Origin: an uncultured Lachnospiraceae bacterium
Lineage (GTDB): Bacteria > Bacillota > Clostridia > Lachnospirales > Lachnospiraceae
Reading direction: 5' to 3'
DNA length: 64,000 bases
Assembly (NCBI GenBank): GCA_910579615.1
Contig: CAJTUA010000001.1
Location: forward strand, 1-64,000
The notes under the pieces are model-generated. The model had not been told where the DNA came from, ran no database searches, and was given only the letters and a program-made list of their open reading frames with translations. A program made the translations under genes and the position numbers. This document shows positions 43,982 through 52,224 of this stretch, in pieces. Position 1 is the first letter of the stretch; every line of letters begins with the position of its first letter.

Positions 43982-44668
43982 TCAGGGAGCAAAAATGAAA
44001 TCCAAATCGCCAATAATCATCTTATCGGGAAATCTCCGGGTAACCTCCATTAAAAATTGATTCTCACATTTCCTATATTCCGGGGTGGTATCCGTAGTCT
44101 GTCCCAGCAACAATATATCACAAGAAAAACGATATGAAAAATCTCTTACATATGCCCTGATATTATCTTTTGAGAATAGAGAAGCATACATGATTTTATT
44201 TACTTTACATTTACCTTGATGTGTACGCTGATACAGCTCCGGATATCCAACATAAGCTTCATCCGGCAAAATCCCACTCCCAATCACATCTATCCCTGAC
44301 GTTGCAAAATAAGTGCCCAGCCCTTCCTCAACCAAGATCCTTTTCCCACACCACTTTGCTATATTCTTTGTAATAGGATCTCTGTCATTGAAGAAATATA
44401 AATCCCTATTATACCACCAAAAGACTGGTCTGAGCGAAAACCACAATGTCTTGAGCTTTCCCAGTTTTCCTTTCGAAATCGTGATATACCTGGCATATTC
44501 AGTATCAGCAGGAGTTACACCGGATACATACTTCAGGATGATTATAGCTTTGACTCTGTTCTTTCTATGATTTTCCCTCGCCATCAAATCAGCAACCACA
44601 TACTGAAAAGAAGTCAAACAAACATAAATTGCTTCCACCCAAAAATTCTTTATATTCTCCTGTTTCAA
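43982..44668 (-). CDS. Sialyltransferase-like glycosyltransferase (GT52-like)
   Basis: A 228-residue protein with features of GT52-type sialyl/glycosyltransferases: an early IYVCLTSFQYVVADLMA and, in the middle, KRILVEEGLGTYF, similar to the EDGxGxY motif of these enzymes. A later QTTDTTPE lies where the acceptor/donor loop is expected. It is shorter than usual (300 or more residues), and the stop follows closely after GDLDFIFAP. The nominal start is TTG with no clear ribosome site; it overlaps the small frame 44589-44795. It could be truncated or frameshifted. The location beside neuDBAC supports a role in sialylating the polysaccharide. Confidence 0.55.
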   Translation of the reverse strand: MKQENIKNFWVEAIYVCLTSFQYVVADLMARENHRKNRVKAIIILKYVSGVTPADTEYARYITISKGKLGKLKTLWFSLRPVFWWYNRDLYFFNDRDPITKNIAKWCGKRILVEEGLGTYFATSGIDVIGSGILPDEAYVGYPELYQRTHQGKCKVNKIMYASLFSKDNIRAYVRDFSYRFSCDILLLGQTTDTTPEYRKCENQFLMEVTRRFPDKMIIGDLDFIFAP

Positions 44669-44795
44669 GATAGTCCAAGATAATCTTGCGCTTCCATATG
44701 TCAGAAAGAAAACTTTTCCCTTTAAATCTCATTATCTCATCAACATGGTTCTGAATATCAAAGATAGAATAAAACCATCTACAACCATTTGTCAT
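44589..44795 (-). CDS. Small 68-residue frame, probable fragment
   Basis: A 68-residue frame starting with ATG that overlaps the stop of the ATP-grasp gene by four bases (ATGA), so it is placed like a real gene. It runs into the 5' part of the sialyltransferase-like frame, in another phase. The product MTNGCRWFYSIFDIQN... is unrecognised. Either it is a small accessory protein, or it is the true 5' end of the glycosyltransferase joined by a frameshift near 44600-44660. Confidence 0.4.
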   Translation of the reverse strand: MTNGCRWFYSIFDIQNHVDEIMRFKGKSFLSDIWKRKIILDYLETGEYKEFLGGSNLCLFDFFSVCGC

Positions 44796-46075
44796 ATCAA
44801 ACTGATATTTTCAGGCAATCCCCCAATTATGCCGAAAGATTTATCAATTACAGCAAATGGTTTATGAAGGAATTTTGCAGCTTCTATAACAATCTTTCCT
44901 ACTAAATCTACCGGCTTGCAGAGAATTATTTCTTCGGCATCAGAACTGAGCATACAAAGCAGGACATTCTTTGCAATTTCTTTATCAAACTCACCAATAC
45001 CAGGCTGAGCGTTTAGGTATTTAATAAACAAGTTGATTCCATAATCATAAATAATATTTTTATAAAGTTGTTTCACATCCGATTTTCTGACATATAAATT
45101 ATTAACGTCGTATGAATTAACAAGGCAATCGTCTTCCGTTATGGTGAGCTTTTTAGCAACCCTATCTGCGCCAATCCCAAATTTCTTAAGTGCATAATCA
45201 ATAATATATTGAGCCCGGTTCACCTCGGCCTGGAAAAACTTAATAGCATAGGAACTGGATGCAAGGGAAGAAACCAGTAGTGTGTTAATCTCAAAGAAAT
45301 AAAACGTATCATTGGCAACAATTAAATCAATACGGTAGACTCCTGGAATCTTAACAATTTCATTAATTTTTTTGCACCATTCAATCAGTTTTTCTTCTCT
45401 CTCCTTGCTAAGGGGCTCAGACCAAGAATCTCCAAAACCTTTTAGTTCATCCTCAAGACCTTTGCTCCAGTAGATTGGGCGTATGAAGAGCTCATCGGAA
45501 TTGGACACGAATACGGTAACATCATTTCCGCGTATATATTCTTCAGCCATTATGCTATCTTCTTTAGATAGCATCTCTGAAACGATTTTTATAAACGTCT
45601 CTTTATTATCAATCTTCTGTGGCGCTACAATATCTTTAATTGACTTAACAACGATAGGGTAGCTTATCGTTTCTGCTACTGTTGAAAGCTCGTCATCCCC
45701 TGTAATAAGCCTGTCAGCAGGAATCGTTATCTCCTGTTCCCGCAAGAGATTATTCAATACATACTTATTCTTGCAAAGTTCGAATTTTTCAAGATCAATG
45801 TTCATCTGAAATCCATTGTCGATTAGTTCTCTGCTTAACTCAATTGCTACAAATGGTCCAGTTCCAAGTATAACATTTTTAACATTTAAATTCTTAAAAA
45901 ACTCAATGATTCTATCATGTTTGGTAAGGTCGCACACCAGAACATAATCAGCGATATCATACCCTGGTTCCATGGGCTTACCAATGACCGCAGCAACTTT
46001 CATGCCACGCTTATGCAGCTCGCTTGAAAGTGAACAACCACTCGCTCCTCCAATTATTCCAATTACCTGTTGCAT
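44792..46075 (-). CDS. ATP-grasp ligase-like protein
   Basis: A 427-residue protein with an N-terminal nucleotide/pre-ATP-grasp domain (IIGGASGCSLSSELHKRGMK) and an ATP-grasp core: PIVVKSIKDIVAPQ, MAEEYIRGNDVTVFV, and YRIDLIVANDTFYFFEINT, the last with metal-binding Glu/Asn. The family joins a carboxyl group and an amine or similar nucleophile using ATP; the substrate is unknown. AAGGAG-like AGGAG lies upstream. It could attach an amino acid or other group to a sugar of the repeat unit. It is 31 bases after the GT-B-like gene. Confidence 0.75.
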   Translation of the reverse strand: MQQVIGIIGGASGCSLSSELHKRGMKVAAVIGKPMEPGYDIADYVLVCDLTKHDRIIEFFKNLNVKNVILGTGPFVAIELSRELIDNGFQMNIDLEKFELCKNKYVLNNLLREQEITIPADRLITGDDELSTVAETISYPIVVKSIKDIVAPQKIDNKETFIKIVSEMLSKEDSIMAEEYIRGNDVTVFVSNSDELFIRPIYWSKGLEDELKGFGDSWSEPLSKEREEKLIEWCKKINEIVKIPGVYRIDLIVANDTFYFFEINTLLVSSLASSSYAIKFFQAEVNRAQYIIDYALKKFGIGADRVAKKLTITEDDCLVNSYDVNNLYVRKSDVKQLYKNIIYDYGINLFIKYLNAQPGIGEFDKEIAKNVLLCMLSSDAEEIILCKPVDLVGKIVIEAAKFLHKPFAVIDKSFGIIGGLPENISLI

Positions 46076-46106
46076 TTTTTTCTCCTAAAATATCACCTTT
46101 CTAAAT

Positions 46107-47309
46107 TTATAAACTTGTAGCCATTGCGACTGAGGATTCTATAACGTCACAAATATTGTTCGCAGCATTTCTAACAAGCTGGAAGTTTTCTTGGCTTGCT
46201 TTCAGTGCAGCATATTCTTTACTTTTTTTATCAAGATAAAGGTTTATCATTTCCCCCAACGATTCAGGTTTATCACATAATACAGCAATTCCCATTTTAA
46301 TATAGTCCGGGGAATAGACCCGATAATCATAATTAATTACAATAACAGGAATGCCAAATAATGCAGATTCCATTCCTGTTGTCGAGAACGTAGTAATTAC
46401 TAAGTCAGAAAAAAGGAAAAATGGCTTGGCATCTCCATTAGTTACAAAAACATTTTCCAATTCTATGTTTCCATATCTGTATAGCGGTTGGTTTGGATGC
46501 AATTTAAGAATAAAAAATATATTTCTTTCTTTTTCGGCTATATCAATTATTCCCTGAACCTCTTTGCTCTGATCTACCCCATTTTCCAAAAAAAATGTTA
46601 CTACTCTCGAAAATCTAATCGCTCCTGATTCATTTTTTACTTTTTCAACATATGTCTTATCCACATCAAAATCAGCTTCAAACGTAGGTTGTCCCGTAAC
46701 GAATATTTTCGCTTCAGGTACTCCCGCTACAGACACCGCATTGTTTTTCGCCCATTCATTCATGACGCAAAGCGAACATTTGTAGGGGATAAAATCACAT
46801 ATCGGAAGATCATTTATCCGTACTATAGGAATGCCTAACTGATCTGCGGCAAGTCCTGTGGCTTTTTCCATTCTTGGGCTTGACGTAATTACACAAGCGT
46901 CTGGTTTAATGTTCTCCAGAAGGCATCTCATCGTTTCTACTGGTAGAAAAGCTTTCCTATTACAGCTATTAAATCGTTTTATCGCTTCAACTTCACCATA
47001 TTCATTAATCAAATCATGCATTCCGATTCCGTAGTAACAGATTGTGTCTTCTTCCAAAATGCCAAAACTATCATTATGAAAAGGCATTCCGTACTTGCGC
47101 CCAAGTTCAACTATTTCGTCATAATAAGTAAGCATCTTTGCAATTTCGGAAATAGTAATGTAATTAATGCCAGACCCTTTAAGCTTTAATGGTGCTCCTG
47201 TCAATGCCACATATATAATATCGTTATCAGGATTTTTAATCAGCTCCTTATATACTGCGGCAATAATATTGCTGTGTCCTCCTCCATAGGAGATCATGAA
47301 AACCTTCAT
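46107..47309 (-). CDS. GT-B-fold glycosyltransferase-like protein
   Basis: A 400-residue cytoplasmic protein with the N-terminal glycine-rich GGGHSNI and, in the C-terminal half, LKLHPNQPLY and TFSTTGMESALFGIPVIVIN. These resemble the donor-binding half of GT-B transferases and CDP-glycerol/polysialyl-type transferases. The acceptor is not predictable. GGAGG lies before the ATG. Genes on each side are an ATP-grasp protein and the initiating sugar transferase, so it belongs to the repeat-unit assembly. Confidence 0.75.
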   Translation of the reverse strand: MKVFMISYGGGHSNIIAAVYKELIKNPDNDIIYVALTGAPLKLKGSGINYITISEIAKMLTYYDEIVELGRKYGMPFHNDSFGILEEDTICYYGIGMHDLINEYGEVEAIKRFNSCNRKAFLPVETMRCLLENIKPDACVITSSPRMEKATGLAADQLGIPIVRINDLPICDFIPYKCSLCVMNEWAKNNAVSVAGVPEAKIFVTGQPTFEADFDVDKTYVEKVKNESGAIRFSRVVTFFLENGVDQSKEVQGIIDIAEKERNIFFILKLHPNQPLYRYGNIELENVFVTNGDAKPFFLFSDLVITTFSTTGMESALFGIPVIVINYDYRVYSPDYIKMGIAVLCDKPESLGEMINLYLDKKSKEYAALKASQENFQLVRNAANNICDVIESSVAMATSL

Positions 47310-47322
47310 ACGCTTTCCTCCA

Positions 47323-47892
47323 TCAATATGAATTACTCCTCTTCAAAACAACCGCAACTGTTTTAAACAGAATTTTGATGTCAGTAAAAAAAGAAATATC
47401 ATTAACATATTTCATTTCCCATGCCCTTTTATCTTCAAGTGAAAGGCTACTTCTTCCATTCACTTGAGCGTATCCGGTGATTCCAGGCTTAACATTAAAC
47501 ATACCAGACTTAAAATCACTATCCTCATAGTTTTCGAATACCCCAGGTCTATAACCCACCACACTCATATCACCCTTAATCAAATTGAAAACCTGCGGTA
47601 ATTCATCAAGACTTGTTTTGCGCAAAAATCTACCTATTGATGTGATTCTAGGATCATTCTGTGAAGTTGATCGTGCTCCGATGGATTCTGCGTTTCTAAC
47701 CATTGTTCTGAATTTGTAAATACTGAATGGTTTCCCAAATTGACCTATTCTTTCCTGTTTGAATAGTACCGGCCGTCCATCAGTACAAAGAATAATGAAA
47801 GCAACTATAATCATCAGCCACCAAAGTAGTGCCAAAATGAGTACCCCCACAAGAAAATCCAAGCTCCTTTTTATGTGATTCTTATAAATCAT
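47323..47892 (-). CDS. Undecaprenyl-phosphate sugar phosphotransferase (initiating transferase)
   Basis: A 189-residue monotopic membrane enzyme of the PglC/WecA-independent bacterial sugar transferase family. A reentrant membrane segment (about residues 9-35) is followed by the diagnostic LFKQERIGQFGKPFSIYKFR and SLDELPQVFNLIKGDMSVVG. It transfers a sugar-1-phosphate to undecaprenyl phosphate and starts the repeat unit. The ATG with GGAGG upstream was chosen; 33 more codons are open before it without a good site. Confidence 0.88.
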   Translation of the reverse strand: MIYKNHIKRSLDFLVGVLILALLWWLMIIVAFIILCTDGRPVLFKQERIGQFGKPFSIYKFRTMVRNAESIGARSTSQNDPRITSIGRFLRKTSLDELPQVFNLIKGDMSVVGYRPGVFENYEDSDFKSGMFNVKPGITGYAQVNGRSSLSLEDKRAWEMKYVNDISFFTDIKILFKTVAVVLKRSNSY

Positions 47893-48132
47893 TATTCCTT
47901 TGCCTCCAAACCATTTTCTGAGCGACCTCGAAGACTCCTTAAAGCTCATATTTCCGCTCTTTTTGTTTTTCCTTTTTATCACTTCCCCCATACTCCGGAG
48001 AAAAAATCAAAAAATTTCCCAAATCTATTGACATATACATCAAAATATGTCGGATGTTTGACAGCCATAAATGCCAGTCACCAAACAAATTACTTGTAGT
48101 TAAGAAAGAGTCATTTGCCACTTTCAGTGGGA

Positions 48133-49674
48133 TTACTCGTTTTTCTGATTTTTTTGTAGTATAAATCCCTTAATATAAGAAACAGACTCGTGCTTAAACA
48201 ATATCATCAAAACGTAGTAAACTCCAAAAATTATCAATGCGCTAGCAACCAATCTTAAAAGGAAATGAATATCCCCGAGCAGAAAATTCAATACAAAACC
48301 ACATATAAACATAGCAACTGTAGAAATACCAATTATTATAAAATCCCTATTTGTAAATGCCAATCTAATGTTTGGAAGAACTCCACGAACACTTAGATAA
48401 CTCATAACCACAAGCACTATATAAGAAATGCTGTCTGCAAGCGCTATCCCAAATACGCCTATATATCTTGATAAAGTCAAACTTAAAAAAACATTGATTA
48501 TAACACCTACACCACCATTTATCATTGCTATTTTTGTTTTCTTATAGGCATATAAAACCTGCAAATATACATCCCTGATTGCTATAAAGACAATCCCTAT
48601 GCAATAACCTAAGAATGCACTGCTCGTTATACTAATTGCATCCTCACCGAATGTGCCTCTACCATATACCAAACGAATAATTTCATCGGAATTGATGCAG
48701 CAGCAAGCACATATTGGTATCAACAGTGAAATCAGCAAATGTAAGCTGCTCTTTGTCTTTTGTACTATTGCCATCTCGTCTTTTTCGATTACATAATCCG
48801 AAAAGTATGAATATAGTACAGTTGTTACGCTTGCAATAATAATCGAATGAATTGTTGAGAAAACAAAATTGCCATAAGACATTCCTGATACGCTTCCCAC
48901 TCCTAAATTAGATGCGATTGCCTTATCAACCATTGCATTAATTTGTACAATGGCTGAACTTATGAAAAGGGGAATACTAAGTTTTATTAGCCTTCTAATT
49001 CTTATATCTTTGAAAGGATTACGCAATCTATATGAGAAAATATTTCTAACATTCAATAGCAAGAAAATATTTTCAACTATGTAAAAAGCTCCAAATCCAT
49101 AAAATAGCGCCATAATTCCAAGTTTCTTTTCTAAAAATACACAGGCAACTATGATACATACACTTTGAATGAGACCAATACTTTTCGCTACTATAAATCG
49201 CTTTTCTGCATTCAACAATGCAACACAAATATTGCTTATACAGATATTGATAAGCAATATCGAAACTATACGTAATCTCCTTACCGATTCGTCCAAAACC
49301 TTCGAAGAAAATCCGGGAGCCAGTATCCCAAATATCGGTCTGGCAGACAAGCATACAATCACGACCAACGCAATTGAGAAAACAAGCAGCCCTGTAAATG
49401 CGTTTGATACAAATTCATTTTTTCTCTTAACATCTCTTCTTTCTTCATCATAGATAACTATTAGGGTTATTGCTATTGATGAGAAGAACATCGTTCCAAC
49501 TTCGCTAACAAAATCAGTTACGACCAGATACGAATCCATCGTAACCGAAGCACCAAAATAGTACGAAATGACAGCTTGCTTAATAAACCCAATTGCCTTT
49601 ATAAAAATCGTTATAATAGATAACATCACGGCAGATTTTGCTATGTTATTTAGCGGTTTTCTCTTTGACTCCAT
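48133..49674 (-). CDS. MurJ/MviN-family polysaccharide flippase
   Basis: A 513-residue protein of 13-14 membrane helices. The N-terminal segment VMLSIITIFIKAIGFIKQAV and YYFGASVTMDSY fit the MurJ/MviN branch of the MOP exporter superfamily, as does the later LVYGRGTF. In a polysaccharide island it probably acts like Wzx, flipping lipid-linked repeat units to the outer face. A separate cell-wall MurJ presumably exists elsewhere. A 240-base gap to the initiating transferase gene holds no clear gene. Confidence 0.85.
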   Translation of the reverse strand: MESKRKPLNNIAKSAVMLSIITIFIKAIGFIKQAVISYYFGASVTMDSYLVVTDFVSEVGTMFFSSIAITLIVIYDEERRDVKRKNEFVSNAFTGLLVFSIALVVIVCLSARPIFGILAPGFSSKVLDESVRRLRIVSILLINICISNICVALLNAEKRFIVAKSIGLIQSVCIIVACVFLEKKLGIMALFYGFGAFYIVENIFLLLNVRNIFSYRLRNPFKDIRIRRLIKLSIPLFISSAIVQINAMVDKAIASNLGVGSVSGMSYGNFVFSTIHSIIIASVTTVLYSYFSDYVIEKDEMAIVQKTKSSLHLLISLLIPICACCCINSDEIIRLVYGRGTFGEDAISITSSAFLGYCIGIVFIAIRDVYLQVLYAYKKTKIAMINGGVGVIINVFLSLTLSRYIGVFGIALADSISYIVLVVMSYLSVRGVLPNIRLAFTNRDFIIIGISTVAMFICGFVLNFLLGDIHFLLRLVASALIIFGVYYVLMILFKHESVSYIKGFILQKNQKNE

Positions 49675-49687
49675 AACTTCTTAAACC

Positions 49688-50806
49688 TCACACTAATTTG
49701 ATGGTTTTATTCATCTTCTCAATCATTAATACTAATAAAGGTATCAGTGCGGTCAATCCTGTACTTAATCCAAATATGCTACCATACGCACTAAGATTTA
49801 CCAGAAGGAATAGCGGTAGATTTGGATGATCTCTTCGGATAATTTTTCGCTTGAATAAATATACGTTAGTAACCACTACAATTGCTCCGCTAATAAAAAG
49901 TGAAAGTACCAGCAATGTATTGTTTGTGTTTACAATTCTTCCAAGACCGTGGTTAACCATATTTATGATACCTTGAAAACCGCCTCCATAAAAGATGATA
50001 TTCCGTTCTGTCATCTTTATAAGATAAGGCACAAATATAGCTATAATTGGAATTGCACTAACCAATAGTATTACAATAAATAATCGTTTTTTGTTAAATG
50101 TACTGAGTTTCTTCCATCGGTAAGGTATAATCATTACTGCATAAACAAAAGCAATGAACATAGTTCCGCTACTAACCATAGTAAAAATAATAGAAATTAT
50201 TGTCACCATCTGCATCATAAAAATCGATACTTTGTCTTCTCTAAATTTAAGTTCATATAAGGCCAATAGTGAAATGCCAAAAAAAACAAATATCAGTCTT
50301 CCATTCATGAAATACGACAGTGCAAGAACCAAAAATCCCGACATAATCGCACTTATTCTATTTTCTAACTTGTTGATATTCATCATCCTCATCATAAAAT
50401 ACATGATAAGAATCAAAAGCGATGCGGAATATATCGTCACCCCTAAATTCAATTCAATTCCCAACAATTTGCTTAGTAATGCACCAGGATATACGATAAG
50501 CAATCTTATTGCATGTACATGTCCCATTTCTATCCAATAAAACACATCCTCATTTGAGGCATATAGAACTGCTGCCTGAGGAAACATCGGAAACTCTATT
50601 AGCCTAAGAGCTATAAGTCCAGCAAGTATACACCCTACTAATGAGCAATACACTGTTTCAATATAACTTACTTCCTTGCTATTAATGAAAACAAGCAGCA
50701 GCGGCCATAATACTATAATCTCTGTCATTCCAACAGCTGATATCACTATAAATAATATCAACAAAAAAATTGATATAACTTGACTGTATGTCATTCTGGC
50801 TCTCAT
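49688..50806 (-). CDS. Polytopic membrane protein, possible polymerase (Wzy-like)
   Basis: A 372-residue protein with about ten membrane helices and one larger external loop around residues 85-105 (VLYASNEDVFYWIEMGHVHA). No enzyme motif is clear. The length, topology and the place next to the flippase suggest a Wzy-type polymerase. The ATG has only a weak GGAAAA upstream. It ends 13 bases before the flippase start. Confidence 0.6.
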   Translation of the reverse strand: MRARMTYSQVISIFLLILFIVISAVGMTEIIVLWPLLLVFINSKEVSYIETVYCSLVGCILAGLIALRLIEFPMFPQAAVLYASNEDVFYWIEMGHVHAIRLLIVYPGALLSKLLGIELNLGVTIYSASLLILIMYFMMRMMNINKLENRISAIMSGFLVLALSYFMNGRLIFVFFGISLLALYELKFREDKVSIFMMQMVTIISIIFTMVSSGTMFIAFVYAVMIIPYRWKKLSTFNKKRLFIVILLVSAIPIIAIFVPYLIKMTERNIIFYGGGFQGIINMVNHGLGRIVNTNNTLLVLSLFISGAIVVVTNVYLFKRKIIRRDHPNLPLFLLVNLSAYGSIFGLSTGLTALIPLLVLMIEKMNKTIKLV

Positions 50807-50848
50807 AATATATTTTCCAACTCACTTATTGAATTTTTGTTAGTTTTA

Positions 50849-51724
50849 TTAAACATTTTTATTACTATAACTTTCATTATTTCTTTTATACTTTATAGTC
50901 GCGACAATCTCATCGACCGCCTTGGCAACCCTGGCTTTGTTTCGTACAAACTCTTCCTGCGTTACATCCGCCATTGACAATTCATATTCTCTAAAAATTT
51001 TCATATTTTCCTTAAAAATCTTATCAACTTCCTCAATACTTTCAATCTTTGCATTGTCACAGAAGGTGCGGGAAAGAATTGCACGGGAAGAACCCAGTCT
51101 ATAATGTTCCATAATAATCCTCTCAGCCGGAAGTAGACCTTCACCCAATTTTGCGATTCCGCCGAAACCATATGGAATACTAGCCTTTTTAAACTTGTTA
51201 CACAACATTTCTACCGTGCCATTTGCAAGCAGTTCAAACATAAATGTCATTCCATAGGAAAGATGGAGATCATTCAGTCCAATGTGAATCTCGTCAACCC
51301 CCCTCATCTCAAGCACTTCATCAATACAATCCACTGCTTCTTTTGTTTCCAGTAATAGAGTTGTCCTGCATCGACCGTCAACCGCTTCAATAAACCTCTT
51401 AACCTCTTCCGTCGTTTTCCAGTAAGGAAGCATAATGATATCCGCACCTAATGCAATTACAGTTTCTATCTCACCTTTTGAGCCTTCATGCCAAGAATTT
51501 ACTCGAACTAGAATCTCTGCTTTTGTCAATAGTGGTTTGATGACCGCTATATCTGCCATATTGTGATGGGATTTTACTGTGTTCATACCCTTCTGCCGAT
51601 TCTCTTTACCGAGTGTTTCCAAATCAATCCAAATTCTATCCACACCATATTTTTCAGCTATTAAGGCAATTTCCGAACGATTCGTTATGTAGAATACCGT
51701 CAATGGCTTAACCTTATAATTCAT
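50849..51724 (-). CDS. HpcH/HpaI-type aldolase
   Basis: A 291-residue TIM-barrel protein resembling the HpcH/HpaI aldolase/citrate lyase superfamily, with IWIDLETLGKENRQKG near the start, ILVRVNSWHEGS (the metal-site arginine region), and LLLETKEAVDCIDEVL with conserved glutamate. It acts on 2-keto acids, possibly pyruvate or PEP. First gene of the island. A use in making or breaking the sugar precursor is inferred from location only. GAGG lies upstream of the ATG. Confidence 0.65.
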   Translation of the reverse strand: MNYKVKPLTVFYITNRSEIALIAEKYGVDRIWIDLETLGKENRQKGMNTVKSHHNMADIAVIKPLLTKAEILVRVNSWHEGSKGEIETVIALGADIIMLPYWKTTEEVKRFIEAVDGRCRTTLLLETKEAVDCIDEVLEMRGVDEIHIGLNDLHLSYGMTFMFELLANGTVEMLCNKFKKASIPYGFGGIAKLGEGLLPAERIIMEHYRLGSSRAILSRTFCDNAKIESIEEVDKIFKENMKIFREYELSMADVTQEEFVRNKARVAKAVDEIVATIKYKRNNESYSNKNV

Positions 51725-52224
51725 GAATTCCTCATATAACTGTTTTTACGGATTGATATATTCTTGATTTTTTATTTTCTAGTAATGGTCATAATGGTCT
51801 GCTCACTATTATATTGTAAATCTACTATCGTAAGAAACCGCTACCTCACCATTAACGCACTTCATTAATTGCCGGAATGAAATACCAGAATTATTATTTG
51901 AATAATTAAGCATTTCTATACATTCACTTTTTATATGCTTTTTATTTTACTTCTAACTCCATACTTATACCAATCCGTAAAAATCGCCTTTCATTTTTAT
52001 TTTTACTATATACAAACTTGATTTCATACAGATACTTCTCCAGAAAGCATGCTTCGCCACCCCATCAGATTTGTACACCGCTGCATCTGCCTGACGCTCT
52101 TCTCGTACAAATCCCATGAATCCTTTTCTTTACATAACTGATTCCAATCCGAATGCGACAAAGCGACAATTCCCCATGGAAATCTTTTAAGAGCTTCTGC
52201 CGTCCTCCCCGGCTTACCCCATTC
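51725..52224. other. AT-rich gap between polysaccharide island and helicase gene
   Basis: No convincing gene. A 34-codon minus-strand frame at 51809-51913 (start MLNYSNNNSGISF) has no ribosome site and may be a remnant. At 52024-52224 the frame of the helicase stays open for 66 codons after its stop (see findings). The island's promoter probably lies here but no consensus could be set with confidence. Confidence 0.45.
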
